A DNA stretch of 64,000 bases from Monarcha castaneiventris obscurior (GCA_026261815.1 JAMPIT010000886.1:19140001-19204000), one strand, 5' to 3'; counted from the stretch's first letter, positions 12,411 through 25,600 are shown. Translations and numbers: made by a program. The notes: generated from the sequence alone by a model not told the origin.

Positions 12411-13059
12411 ACTCTGTGTGTTGGAAGTGAAGCATGTGTGTTTGTGTCAAGTGTATTATTTCAGACAGTACAGACACACAGACACACATGGACGCACGCC
12501 CAGAAATTAATATGGTTTCATTGCTGCCTCCCCAGAAGCCTGGCTCTGGCCGACCCTCTGGACTTCGCTAGCCATGGAGATGCCTCATGCAGTCATTTAT
12601 CACCCAGCCCCTGGCCAGTGGCACCGGGGTCCCGGCGTTGCATCCCCAGGCAGCCTGGCTGCCGTGCAGGAGGAGGGGCATGTCTGCAGCGTGGTTGCAG
12701 TTTGGAAGCACTGCTGATGGACTAGTCCCCAATAAACCCCCCAAAAGTGCTGATGTGCTGAAAGCAGCTGACACTGATGGATCTGCTCTCATCTTGCCTT
12801 TCAGTCGGCTGCAAGAGAGAAGAGAGAGAGGAAGAGAAACAAAGGCAGAGATTAACTCTTTTGTCACAGAGCTCTGCAGTTTTACAAGGCAAGATAAAGC
12901 TGCTGTCCAGGTTGGGTGCAGATGGGACCAGCTCAGCACAGTCTGTCTGATTCTCTATGGACTCCAGTAGGGGGAAAAACAGCCTGAAGTGCACAATGAT
13001 TTACTGACAGGGCCCGTGCTGCCTAACTGAGCCTTATAACTTTCCTTGCAGTTGCAACC
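12411..13059. other. non-coding, GC rising
   Basis: GC content rises around 12530-12700 with a few CpGs, but no exon with a recognisable product is visible. The 90-127 codon frames here overlap on both strands. Confidence 0.55.
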
Positions 13060-13201
13060 ACAGCCAGGGAGACCAGCAGGGATGCCTGGACATTGTCCTG
13101 GGCCACTGGCTCTGGGTGGCCCTGCCTGAGCAGGGGGCCTGGACAAGATGACCTCCAGAGGCCCCTTCCCACCTCAACCATCATGTAATTCTGTGATTCT
13201 C
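13060..13201 (+). mobile_element. CR1 LINE 3' terminal fragment
   Basis: The segment 'GGTGGCCCTGCCTGAGCAGG', then 'GGACAAGATGACCTCCAGAG', 'GCCCCTTCCCACCTCAACCA' and the terminal 'ATTCTGTGATTCT' is the canonical CR1 3' end. Only about 140 bases remain. It belongs to a different and more diverged subfamily than the copies at 7768 and 33220. Confidence 0.9.
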
Positions 13202-15904
13202 CCAGACCTGCACAGCAGCCATTAAACCAACACTGCTTGCACCAGCACTGCTTTAAGCACCACACAGCAGCATCAGACTCACCCGATGCACATCCCTGAG
13301 GTGTGACACAAGCTGCTCAGCCAGCACAGCACACTCCTGTGGATGCAAGATCAATAAACAAAGATGTCCAGGGGGATTAATACACTCCTGTGTATGAAAT
13401 CATGGGGTGGTTATTGTTTGTCTTTGATGCCAGGCATCAGAATCCCCAGATCAAGTCTCAAACTGCCACTTGTGATCTCACTAGAGCCAGTCAGAATGTC
13501 TTAATATAATTTCACTTAATCAGACCAAGTTTTACCAAACTTGAGCTGTTCGGGGAATTGGATCCATTTGGCTCAAGTTTTTCTTGAGAATGCCTTGGTT
13601 CCAAGGGGCCCAGATATGAACATCCAGTCTGCATTTTTATATTATTCAGCTGCACAAGAAGAATTTGGAAGGTTTCCTTCTTCTCTCGCTGTGCTAGAAA
13701 CTTCAGCAGCTGCCAAGGAGCAGGATTTTGAGCTTCCAGATCTCATCTCTGTAGGACTAGCAATGTATCCACATGGATGTGTCCCCCACAGTCACTTACA
13801 GAGTTCAATGCAAATGTGGTCAGAGATTCACCCATCTCTTTCAATGCCTTTGCACAGTCGTATTTAACACTGACAATGTCACAAGTACATCAGGACCCCA
13901 AATTCTCACATGCCCAGTTGTAGGGCCAAATGTCCTCAGAAAGGCAGACTACACTACATTAAGCCTAAACACACAGGGAGATACATGTAATAATACTACT
14001 AACAAGAGGGTAACAACAATAATAGTAATGCTAATTCTTATTAATAAAAATGTTAACAAAACTCTTGTTCCTATGGAAAAATCTCATTTCATTTGTAACT
14101 TTGATTTTCCTTGATTTGAAGAGAGGAGGTAGGATATTTTTCCTAGGTAATTCTAAAAACATATTCCTAAACTTGATCATTTTCCAGTTTCAACAAAAAC
14201 TTCCAAATAGCATCTTTCAAAAACAAAGTTCAGATTTTTAATCAAGAAAAAGAGAGACACCTTGTCACGAGAAAGCCATTTTACAATTGGGAAACACTGC
14301 TGAGCTGTAACTCTGCACAGCACTAATTCTTGCCTGGATTTTTCAAGCCTGGTTTATCGTGCACTTGTGTGGCACAGTTCACAAGTATTCCCAGGCAAAG
14401 CAGTCACCAGGTGAAGTACAAATTACCATGAATAAAGGCAGGAGGCAGCCCCAGCTGAATGTTAGGGTTGTTCCAGGGTTTTTGTCAAGGCTGGGGTCTT
14501 CCAGCGCTGAGCCCTATGCAGCTTTACAAACACCCAGAGCGAGCCTGTCAGATCTGCAATCCACCATCATAAAGCATATCAGTAACGACAAGTACATTAC
14601 ACTTGGACATGGACACACTCCGAAACACAGACACATCACCACAGCAAAAACTCCTGCTCTCACGTACACTCTGCTGAACATGCAATCCTTCCTGAAATAC
14701 AAACAAGATCTCCAAGTCAACAAATGGAAAATGTGGGGCTGGGGGGAAGAGTCTTGAGATTTATCTTTTTTTTTCTTTCTAATTCCTAGATAAAAAGAGG
14801 GCCTTTTAAAATAGATTAATAATAAAAGCAGTGTTTTCTGAGGAAATTTTGTGGCGTTTGCCACATCATTTCAGTTTTTGTCTGTTGCCCCACATTTCCT
14901 TTTAATGAAAAATTGTAAAAGCTAAGTCAGACTCCCAGAGTTTAAAATGGGCTTGCAGAATACTGTTCCTGTCCAGAGGATGATTTACAATGAAACCTGA
15001 AGTAGAGATCTGTTCTAAAGTCTGAAAACAACTTTGAAATTTAAAAGTTTTCCACCACACACAAATAACAATAATAATGTCACCATGCCAAATGCAGAGT
15101 CTTGGAAACAAACCCACCAAGGTATTATCGATCATCTCTTCACATGTCCTTAATAAAATCTTGGTCTAAAATCTATCTACAATATGCCATCTGCCACACA
15201 CTGAGATGAAATATGGTGTGTGCTCTTGGCATCTAACACTCTGATGAACCATTTGTGAAATCTCTGCAGAATTTCACATTCTCAGTAGCACACTTTTCTA
15301 GAGAACTGATTTTCAACTTTAATTTTATCTGTGGGCTCCTAAAAAAATAGATCTGCCTCTGAAGGGCCTAAAAGACGGTCTATAGATTGTTATACAGCTG
15401 GTTTGAGCTTGCCTTTCTCACTAACTTTTGCAGACTCACTTAGAACAGCTGAAGCTCCCTGGGGAGTCCTGTGGACCCTGTAACCAATATTTGGCACTTT
15501 AAGGAAGGGTTACATGGACTGTCTAAATTGAGGTCATGGAGGCTTCCAGTGCCAGGGTTAGCCAGCCCCTGGCTGTAAACACCTCTGAGCAAAACCTGTC
15601 TTCCTCTCCATCTCAGAGTGCTGACAGGTGCTGAGAGGTGCTTAAGCAGGGCACTTGAGCAAATGCCTGCTTTCAAGCACCTGAGGACTGCTGGTGGGAT
15701 TCCTCAAGTGCTGCAGGTTGGGCACACGCACAGGCTGTGGAGAAGTGAAGCCCTTGGCAGCACCTCAAAGCTGCTCCTGCCAGTGAGTGCTGCCCAGGCA
15801 CCAGAGTTCTGTGTCCAGGGAGTGCATCCAAGCAGGAGAGGACTCAGCTTCCCAGCCCGTGCACCCACCTCAGTGCTCTCCACTCCCGGTGAGACCACGA
15901 GGGC
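13202..15904. other. non-coding, no firm feature
   Basis: No gene or clear repeat. 13980-14240 is AT-rich with many AATAAT and TTAATAA words. The 132-codon frame at 14359-14757 has no recognised domain. Confidence 0.6.
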
Positions 15905-16125
15905 CCATTTATTCTAAGATTTGAAATTTGTGTTGTTTCTTTATTGTTCTTTAATGAAACCCTGTTTATTCTAGGCTTTTAATTCTTTCCATCTATTATG
16001 TTTAGACAACTCATTAACAATCATTTGTTATCATTAGACTTCAATTTTAAGCTCCTTTTCCCAGAGGAGGCAAAGCAGTACTTTTAAACATATTTGCATC
16101 ATAAACAATTTCTGGGCCCTGTGTG
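15905..16125. promoter_or_regulatory. candidate conserved non-coding element with POU octamer
   Basis: This AT-rich block includes a perfect POU octamer in reverse orientation, ATTTGCAT (16092-16099), followed 4 bases later by an AACAAT SOX core. Upstream are several homeodomain-type words (CTTTAATGAAA, CTCATTAACAATCATTTG). The octamer-SOX spacing resembles enhancers used in neural or early embryonic cells. Inference from motifs only. Confidence 0.37.
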
Positions 16126-17554
16126 CCATCTATTACCCTGGCCTTTCCTCCCTTCTTACTTGTGCTGGAAGGTGCTGAAAGAGCCTTAGCAAGATTTTGG
16201 CTGAGTCCAGGGTAATTCGTATTCTCCTCAAGCTTGGAGCCATGGAGGGTTCTGCATTAGGACAGCAACCCAGTGTATTAATAGCAAACTCTTGAAATCC
16301 TAGGTCATGTAATGGTGAGCTGCTCCTTCTACTGGGATTAATGACTACATGCTGCAGCTGAATTCATTAGGGCCTGCTAAAGATAGCATGCTAGCCCAGG
16401 ATAATGCGTGGGCCTCATTCTGCTCATTTATGGTTGTTCAGCTCCACTGGATTTAGTGAAGTCATTCCTGATTTGCAGCAGGGTCCCTCGTGTGCATGCT
16501 AGATAAGCACTACGTCACACCTTGCATTCATTGACAGCTCCCAGTGGGCAAAAATCTGATCCCTGTTATGTCGGTTAAATCCAGATCAACATTCACTGAG
16601 GCTGCAAGGCATCCCTTGGATATGAAGTAGCATCAGCATGCATGGAGTGTGGCCTGCATGATGCAATTTGCTTTGGTAGAAGGGAGGTCCCTTAAGTTGC
16701 ATAGAAAGCAGGAAAACAGTTGCCATTCTCCTCATGGTTTTTCTAAGTTTTGCTTGGTGCTATATTCATCATATACTGCTCATCACCAACCCTGACCAGC
16801 AAAATGCAAAAGAAAAGAGAAATCACTAAGCTGGCATCCTTTTATGTATATTTTGATCTCCAAAATCACATTTCAAATTATGCTCAAAAAATGTTGGACG
16901 TGGCAGTCATGTCTCCTGTTTCCCACATCCCCGTGAACAAGCCAATGACACATCTGTTCAGAAGAAGTTTAGCTCTTATTAGTAACATTGCTAGATCATC
17001 TCTGTCAGTGCCAAGTCTTGTGCTGGTGCTAATGCATTGTCATTGTCTCAAAACCCTGGAATCTGGCTTTTAAAGTTCATCTGGTGGTGCTACCCCAGGC
17101 CCAGTAACATAGCAGGAATGCACATTTCAGAGCTGCTGTGTTTCACTAAAGCCCCTGCACCCTTGAATGGCAGTCAAAAAAAATCTGCTGTCCAAAGGCC
17201 TCAGTTCTGCATAGCTCTAAGCTTGTACTCAGCTTTAAAAACTCGGAGGCCTTTCACTCACAGGCCTTTCACTTGTTCAAAAGCCCTTTCACACCACCAA
17301 GTGCAAAGGAGGTATTGCTTGCATCCAAATTTTGCAGGCTAGAGTATACACACAGGAGAATAGGAGTCTGGACCACCACACCTGTTACAGCTTGCCATAT
17401 GGATGCTTGCAGCTTATAAGAAGATGAAAAAACTTCACACACTTTATTGTGGACTGTTTATGGAGTTTTTACACATCTGATGAACACTACTACCTCCACA
17501 GTGCTAGAGGTCATGATGAGCCTTTCTGCAAGGCTCCACCCTGCATGCTAAGTA
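16126..17554. other. non-coding with a possible ancient repeat
   Basis: Positions 16405-16490 ('gggcctcattctgctcattt' through 'gaagtcattcctgatttgca') resemble an old archosaur/turtle interspersed repeat with words such as 'ggcctgattctgctc' and 'gtcagtggagttactcctgat'. I recall this family only loosely. Nothing else is recognised. Confidence 0.4.
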
Positions 17555-17660
17555 AATTCCTGTAATTTTCTATCCTTCCTGTTGTTATTCTGATCCAATT
17601 AAAGTCACTGCAGCTAAGTGAAAAGTCATGATTGGCTAATTGGATTTGGGAAGGCAGAAC
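17555..17660. promoter_or_regulatory. possible short conserved element
   Basis: The block has GATCCAATTAAAG and CATGATTGGCTAATTGGATT, combining CCAAT-type and homeodomain-type cores within about 70 bases. Low confidence. Confidence 0.2.
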
Positions 17661-18506
17661 ACCCATCAGGGGCCAGGTTTAATTTAGGTTTCCACAAAAT
17701 GTCTAAGGCCACTGGCAGGCTAGAAGAGGCAGCTACACCCTTGGTTGGCTGCAGCTCAGAGAAAAGGGATTAGTTGGTCGCTGAGAGGGCTCCCTGCTGC
17801 CTCGTGTCCATGGAGCTTTCCAATTCCATTGCCTGTGTCACAGTCTTTTTTTTTTAATCCGCTTCCTGCAATGGTCCTTTATATATCTCTCCCATGCCCC
17901 TTCTAAGTCTCTTGTTCCCAGTCTCATCCTGCAGTCACCATCTCTCATGATTATTCCACATATCAGTGCATATCCCTCCCCAAAAATGCATTTCCCATGG
18001 TCTTGAGGGGCACTTCTGTGCAAGTCACGTGCGTGACTGGACCTGCACTCCTGATGTGGTGTGGGACGTAAACTTCTCTGAAGTCATGTGGAAGTTTTAC
18101 CAGTAAGGTTGAAGAGCTCCAACACATGGAGAGCTCTAAACACTTCTCCAAACACCAAGTGGCCAACTCCTTCCAGCTGCCCTGGATGCAGACCCCTGGG
18201 ACTCCAATCACACAGTGACATGAATACAATAAAAGATCCATTTTCATGAGCATAAGTGGCCAGAAGGCTATCTGTGATATTTCCAACATAAGCCATTAAA
18301 AAATGGTGTGCCATATCTACTAAAACCAGAAGTTTCACTGAAATTCATTAAAATAATTAATGATATTATAGATTCTGAGTACCTTCTGAATTTTAAGCTT
18401 CTAATACATTCTTAGGCTATTTATTCTGATTTAATGTTCACCTTGGACACAGAAACATTGAAAAGACAACAAACTGAATGGACAACTGATATTGTCATAT
18501 TCTTAC
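17661..18506. other. non-coding, no firm feature
   Basis: No gene or clear repeat. A short minus-strand open region (17963-18338) has no recognised product. Confidence 0.55.
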
Positions 18507-18635
18507 CTGATTCTAAGCGCTTCAGAAACTTCATGAAACGTGTAATAAAAATAAGAGTTACTAACACTACTACCCAAATGCACAGTAAGCCACTTGCATA
18601 AGACCAATAGTCAGACCATAAGTCAAAAATGTATC
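18507..18635 (-). other. possible orphan exon (weak)
   Basis: On the minus strand a T-rich stretch ending in TTAG is followed by 129 open bases and then an excellent donor, CAG|GTAAGA. The segment is symmetric in phase (1-1) and encodes about 42 residues with a clear hydrophobic helix (GLLCIWVVVLVTLIFI) followed by basic residues (RFMKFLKRLES). Before it is a WSDYWS motif, superficially like the cytokine-receptor WSxWS box. The family was not recognised and no partner exon was found nearby, so chance T-rich open sequence between decoy splice sites is the likelier explanation. Confidence 0.15.
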
Positions 18636-21600
18636 CTAACAAACATTATACAAAAATAAACAATATCTGAGGGGGACTCTAAATTCTCAAGTTTGGGACA
18701 CTTTCAAAATACTGTATATTTTTTGGCTTGGCCATTTTACTTTTCTTTCTTCTCCTTTTTTCAGTAAAATCACGCCTGACAATTTAGAAAATCTCAGGTA
18801 TTTCCAGTCTTGCACACAAGACTAGCAAGATCACTGGGTATGGTAAGAAGCCTGTCTATTAATATTTGTAAACATTTGCAGCATCAAATACTTGGAAGAA
18901 TCACTTGAGCCATTACCTGACATACTTCTGCTCCTATTGAGATAGAAGAACTAAAGAGGATCAGCCAAAGAAACAAATCCTTTCTCTCCTACCTGTTACT
19001 TGTTGGGGTTTTTTGTTTTTTTGTTTTTTTTTAAGGAATCATTATTTTTACTTTGGTTGTCAACTGCAGTGGAAATATACTCCCTGTTCCACTATTTTGA
19101 ACCCCCTTGAGGATTTTTCAGGCCATATTTCAACTGAGACCTTTTTTGCAAGCATGGCCCTGAACCTCAAGAATGTTGCTATTGAGAAAAAGTTGTATCA
19201 TCACTGTTTTACACAGATGCCTAGCACACACTTCTTTCCCTATGGTCTTGCCAATATTGGACCACAAGCTAGAAATTGCCAGGACCCGAGTTCCCAGCCC
19301 CTCCAGATCTTGGCATTGACTGTCTTTCAGAATCTGGCCCCTGAGGCTTTGCAGTTGGCTCATGAAAAGAAAAAGGGCCCCTCCTTAAAATCACAGTCCG
19401 TGCAAGTTTGTGTCTTCATGAAAATTAACATGCTGGACAGCAGATGGGACAAACACATGCTAGAGGCCAGATCCTTATGCTGGTTACACCAACATCATCT
19501 GCAAACTTGAGGGAACAAGGGCAAACAACAGAACTAAAGCAATTTACATGAGCAGTAGGTCTGCCCTCCTGCTGGCTAGCAGTAACAGTTTGGATTTTTG
19601 GGCAGGGGCAGGGAGAAAGACAGAGAAATAACTACGTTTATACAAAATTTCAGCCCACTCCAAAGCTGTCCTAAGAGGACCCATGCTGTGACACTTGATA
19701 ACTGATTCAGATGCTTTAAAAAACCCAAATAACAACACACCAGCACACCAGTTTGCCAAGCAACAGGCTTCACAGCTGCCTTTGGAGAGCCAAACAGCCC
19801 CCAGGGATACAAAGGTGACTTAATTTTCCCCTCTCTTCTCCCAGTCCCTCATTTACACCTCCTCAAAATACCTGCCTGTGGTGAAATAATGACAGTGCTG
19901 TCTCATGGAAGATTCTGGCAGCATCCTGTGAAAAAGCAAAGCCCATGGTGTTCAGACAGTGCACAGAAGAATGGTGTGTAACACTTTGCAAAGCACTACC
20001 TCCTTGGAAAGTCTTGATCTCTTTGAATTAGAAGACCAAGATCCTGAAGCAATTTTCTTGCCGTGGCCCAACTGTCCCCCTGATTTTGGCCTCACTGATT
20101 TGAGGACACTCATTCTTTCTTACCATTTCTCTTTCCTAGCCTCTGTCTGGTCACCCTCTAGGCCAGAAGGACCATGCAACACTGGGGTTCTACCTGAGTC
20201 TTCTTTTTCTGATAAAGTTTTCACATATCCTTCTCTTTAGGTTACAAAGTTCCTTCCACTCAAATGACACATAAACAGTATTTATTTCATTGTGCTTTTC
20301 AAAGGGAACTGGCACTTAACTTCCTGAGGATGCTGTGAAAATTCCAACTGTACTCCAGGAGCATCAGGGATTGTGAGTCTATGTAGTCAAACCTGAGACA
20401 TACTCGTGGATCTCTGACAACAGTAAATTCAGAACAAGCACCTCTGCTTTTGGATCCTTCAGTAAGTACAGCACAAAGATTTCTGTGCTCCCAGGTCAAA
20501 TGTGTCTCCTTCACATAAAGGCTCTCTGGACACATCTGGCATGTTATCAGATTAATTTCCACTGAGCTTGATCCAGTGTTCATCAAAGTCAATAGTGACA
20601 TTTCCTGGGTCATGCCAGAGGTCCAGTAAGGCTCCATACCTTCCCATATGTAATCATTTAATTACCTCCCACTAATTACTTCTGCAGGGAGCTTTAAGAT
20701 TTTCAGTTCTGCAACACCTCTTCCTGATAGCCTCTGGACCAAGCCTTTGCCCAGGAAAAGGCGACTGGCCTGACTCATGTTATAGGAAGGGCTCTGCAGG
20801 CCCCTCTTTGACCCACGGGAGGTTTAACAGCAAACAAGGGAAAAATATATTTATCATTACTTCTCTTGATCAGGATCCATTTCCTGCAGGATTGTGAACC
20901 AGGAAAGTCCAGTCACAACTCTGTGTACCCACATACATGTCTGTACATATGTGCAAAGACAACCAACCCCAAAGGTCAAACAGGACTGCCACTCCAAAAT
21001 ACAATAAAGCTCTCAGTTTAACTTCAAGGAAGAGGCAAAAGCAAATGATCAGAGAGAGCAAGAAAGCAAGAGAGACAGAGATAAAGAGAAAAAACCAAGG
21101 GGAAGATGATTTTCTATCAACAAAACAGCAGGGACAAATTCTAGTTCATCTCATCGGAAACATCTCCTTCGTGTGCAAACACTGCCTGGAGCCAACACTA
21201 ATCTCCCAGATTAAAGCCTTTTAATAGCAATTAGTCCTCTCTGCACTAACCCACTGGACACTCCACTGCATATTTGGGAAAGGGGGGAGGCTAGAGGGAG
21301 TGTCACCAACAGTTTAACTCGTAAGTGTCCTGATGTGTCTAAATCCTTATCTTACACACACATTTGTGCACAGGCCAGGACACCATGGCAGGGAAACCTG
21401 TTTGGATTGCAGCAGGGAATGGGACCACAACAGCTAGATGTGGGTGTTGCATGTGTAAATACTCAGGTGAGTCGGATCAAGCCCAGATCCAGGAGGTGGA
21501 ATTTCAGAATGGCATTATGGCAAGCCAAAAGCATTAGCCAGCTACAGTCAGAAGCACTGACTCACCACCAGCTCCAAGGGCTATCCCAGCTGGCAACAAG

Positions 21601-22249
21601 AGACAGCCACAGGCAACAAGATGTCCTTAGAGCTACCTTCATGCTACCAGCCTGCCGAAGCAGCCTCGGTACTGCTCCTCCCCAAGACACCTTCCACTAT
21701 CCCTGGAGAAAAAGAAGAGGAGAGACTTTTTAGAATTGTTTTTGGTTGGTTCATCTCCATATCCCATCAAGGGTCTTGTGTGATCTCTCTGTGAGTGTTT
21801 ACAGGAAACACGAGCTGCTGCCCCATCTGGGTCTGGCAGAGGGAGCAGTTCCCACCTCCTGCACAGATTGCTATACCAAGAATGGCAGATCCTACAGAAA
21901 AGAACATCAGATTGCATACCAGCCCCTATTAACAAAGTGAGCAGCTTGGCTGAAATGGCTGAGAGGGGGAAGAGGAAAGTAGAGGACACTGGTGCGAAAC
22001 AATAGTCTCTGCACAGAGACTCTGAACTTCCCAAATGACAAGCCAAGCAGAATTTCTTGGAAGGAGCCACATCAGCTGCCCTTCGAGCTATTAGACCACA
22101 CAAACAGGACAGAGGAAGGCCTTCCATGAGGTGACTGCAGAGAGAGGAAGAAAAACTATTTTGTGTGGCTATTATCCTTTTCCCCTTCTCTTGCCAGCAG
22201 TGGGAGCTGCCAAAACCCCTGCACAACCCTGTGGTGCCCCCCGCCCTCT
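18636..22249. other. non-coding, no firm feature
   Basis: No gene or recognisable transposon. The open frames of 165 codons (19013-19510, plus) and 195 codons (21639-22226, minus) show no domain, signal or family resemblance and are treated as chance. Confidence 0.6.
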
Positions 22250-22272
22250 AACACACACACACACACACACAC
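22250..22272 (+). repeat. (CA)n microsatellite
   Basis: About 11 AC dinucleotides in a row. Confidence 0.95.
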
Positions 22273-22334
22273 CATCCATAGGGGTAGTGCAATTACTATT
22301 CAGGCTGGGGGCTGAAGATAGTCTCCTGGCCCTT

Positions 22335-22560
22335 CTTCTAATGTAAGGTTATTGTAATTGATATGAAGGTAATTGATAATGTGTTACGGTGAATAATGTC
22401 TTCAATTTTCTGCTAAATCCCATTTTTGTAGCCATCTGGGCTCCTCCAACTGCCCCCCTGGGACGCAGAGTAATAGATAGTAATTATTCTCAAGTCATTT
22501 ACTTTTTCAAAGTGTTTAGTGCTTATCTGTTTTACAATTAAAATGGAAACGACCCTGATT
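22335..22560. promoter_or_regulatory. candidate conserved non-coding element with paired homeodomain sites
   Basis: Two identical TAATTGAT words at 22355-22362 and 22370-22377 (15 bases start to start) are followed by further TAAT/ATTA cores (GAATAATG, GTAATAGATAGTAATTATTC). The block lies between two CA arrays and contains no transposon signature. Paired same-orientation homeodomain sites suggest cooperative binding; inference only. Confidence 0.37.
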
Positions 22561-22586
22561 CACTTCCTTTCTTTTTTATTTAAATA

Positions 22587-22590
<4 letters not shown>

Positions 22591-22624
<34 letters not shown>

Positions 22625-22636
22625 ACACTCTCTCTC
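22591..22636 (+). repeat. (CA)n microsatellite passing into (CT)n
   Basis: About 14 CA dinucleotides, then a CACACTC variant, a second short CA run and a short CT run. Confidence 0.95.
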
Positions 22637-25600
22637 CTACACGCCCTGGAGCCTGGAGGGTGTGTGCCTGTATGTGCATGTGTGTGTGCATTTTATTGTC
22701 GTGCAGAAACACACAGGACAGAGGTATGTAGTTCATCATGCACCTTCACTCTGAGGCACTGTGAGAGCACAATCACACAATGCTAAGAAATACAAATTGT
22801 GTTCCTTTCCACCGCCCCCCCTTGTCCCCATGGTGACGGGCAGAGTGAATGCCTCAAAACACCCCACAGAAACACCCCCAGGGAGGGATGCATCCAGCAC
22901 ACAACTATGTGCACCTCCACATACCCACGACACTACACACTTACCTGGCCTTATCTGGGAACCAGATATTTCCACAGGAGCAGCCAGTGAACAAGAAATC
23001 AGCTGTAAGTACATCAAAGTGATAGCATTTTCCCCCAGTACTGGTAGTCTGTATAAAGATAAACCTGCAAGTTTTGACAACACAGACACGGTTACACCTA
23101 GAAGAATACAGCTAATCATATAAATGCAGAGAGTCATGTCAACATACAGTAGGTTGCAGAATATACATGTAAATAAGGTAATGCAAGCTATTAAAGGCAC
23201 CACCAATGGAAACCATAGGGTTGCACAGCAGCTAAACCTATTTCAGTATATAATCCAAACCTCCCCAGTTTTAGGCCCTTTGAGCTCTGCCTCAGCTTGT
23301 GGTACACCAGGTGAGGCATAAATGAGCAAATCCTCAGTGTTCACAGGGATCCACTGTGCTAGATTTAAGGATTTCTGAGACACTTGTAGCGTAAGCCTTG
23401 GTAACCGACACACAGGAACATCTGCAGCTACAAACTACCTCAGTGAGACTCTAACAAGGAGGGCTAATAGGAAAATGGTCCAGGAGCTTCCCTGGGGCCA
23501 ATATTTGGGTGAGAAAATCCAACTCATTTGAAGCATGCAGAAATAAACCCAGGGGAAATGCTGCTGATTGTGTGATGGTTTGAGAAGGAACCTGAACCAG
23601 TGACTGTGTCAGACCCAGGCAAGTGTGTGGCCCGTAGGGCTTCAGAATGAGATTCTTCAACTAATCCCTGCCAGGCTCTCCCATCACCATCTCTGTCCCC
23701 AGCCTACAGGCCGCTCTCACTGCAGCAAAAATTACCTCACTGCTATCTTAAAGTTTCTGCCTTTGCCCCAGAGTCCTAAAAAGACATGTTCAGGCAGGTA
23801 CAGACTGCACTGAAGCAGAAGCTGAGGGAAGTGAAGATGGTGAGGATCTTGGGACAACCCTCCATAGAGTTTTACTGGCTCCAGGTTGCAAGCACTCATC
23901 TAGAACTCAAATATCAAGCCTTTTAAAGGTGATTGACCATGTCCAGTCATGATTCAGAACAAATGAGTGGCTGGCCTCTGAAAGAGCCCAGACTTCTGTA
24001 TCTCAATACAGACTTGAAATTTATGCAACTATTTATGGTACTGAGTTTGGATTATAAACCAGATCTTCCCAGACCAGACACAACCCCGTAACCTTGGGCG
24101 GCAGATCCTCCTGGGAGAAGGACAGGAGGAACCAGATGCTCCATCCCATTCTTTTGCTCCCCAGCTAGAACAGTTGCTAACAGGGGCTGATACTTTCCCA
24201 CAGCAAAATGGAGGACAGACACTGCCCCCCAGGATGGTTTCTTACATATTATTCCCTCTCCAAAAGCCAGGATACCAAGCCATTGCCAATTTCAGCAGAT
24301 GGATGAGTCAACCATGTGTAATTAATTTAATTCTGTGTATATATATATATTTTTTTTCCCCATCTGAACAATCAGATGACAGCTTTTACAACCAGCCCCA
24401 CAACCCCTATCACCACCATCCCAGCAGAAATACAGCCAAGGCTTTCTTCCATTCTCCCAGTAAGTCACTGGAGCACTGCTGTCCTTTGCGGTCAAGGTGA
24501 GGGTGGCCCAGGGCTTTGAGCAGAAAGATCCTGTTGTTCTTTTGTTCAAGTTTATAACTGTTTGGGGCTGTGTAGGGTTTTTTTCCCCCCTCTTCCGTCT
24601 CTTTCTGTTTCCTTTTTAATTCTTTTTAATGACTTTCCCGATGCAATCGGCAGAGGACCACGCAGAGACTGCTTCCCCCTGCTGAGAGGGAAACAAGAGT
24701 GAGGGAAAAGGGCACCAAGGGAACTGTTCACATCCTCTATCCATCTCTGCCAGCCTCTTTTCCCTGGTGACTAGCCCCACACAGCCCAGCTGTGTGGAGT
24801 TAGCATGGAACAAAGCAGAACCTGAAGCAGGAAAATCTCACCCAGCACCACAGGGTCTGGCTGTGTCTGCCGTGTGAAAGAAGTCTGGGGTGTCCGACCC
24901 ATGAGTGTAGCCCATATGGTCCTACCACAAGGGCAGCACTATGGGCTGAGGAGAGGAAAAATGTGCTGTGGTTTCCATGATTCCAGCAGAAGTCCCCCAG
25001 ACAGGGAGAGCGGCTGGAGCCCACTGCTCAGCTCTCAGGGAACACACATGAGAGTTGCAGCTTGGGACACCGGCTGCTGGGAAGACAATGAGCATGAAAG
25101 AAGCAAGCTTAAGACTCCTACAGTACTCACAAACTCTCAAGTCCAGGCACTCCCAAGCAATGCCATCCTTTGTTCCAGCAGCTCCCCCAGCTCCAGCCTG
25201 GGAATGAGCTCGGTAGAAGCCAGATGGTACTTCCTCCATCTGCTCCCTGGCACTTGGCTGCATGTACATCAGGAGCAGGGTGACTAGCTGGGCAGGCAGG
25301 ACTGCAAGGTGGAAGCCCTTTGCAAGGAAGCAAAGTTTGCTCCAGCGGGTTGCTTTTCGTGAGGACCAACCCCCTCTCGCACAGGCTCCATCTCAGCCAG
25401 TTGCAGGGAGCTCCTCACCTTGGCAAACAGCCTCTGGGCTGCACTGCATGCGGGGCAGCTCTGGAAGAGCTGCTGCTACCATTGCAGGCTCTCCGGATTG
25501 CCAGGCTGCTGCTAACGAGCCATGCACATTCCAGGGTTGCAGGGAGAGGGGGAGAGCTCTGACCTGCCAGTGGCCTGGGCTGGAACACCAGGAGCTGGTG

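Noticed and set aside
18900..18945. Possible micro-exon on the minus strand (acceptor CAATAG, donor CAG|GTAATG, 17 bases)
   Set aside because: Too short and not a multiple of three, with no partner; decoy splice-like words are frequent.
21639..22226. 195-codon minus-strand frame
   Set aside because: No domain, no initiation or splice context, competing frames on the other strand; consistent with chance in moderately GC-rich DNA.
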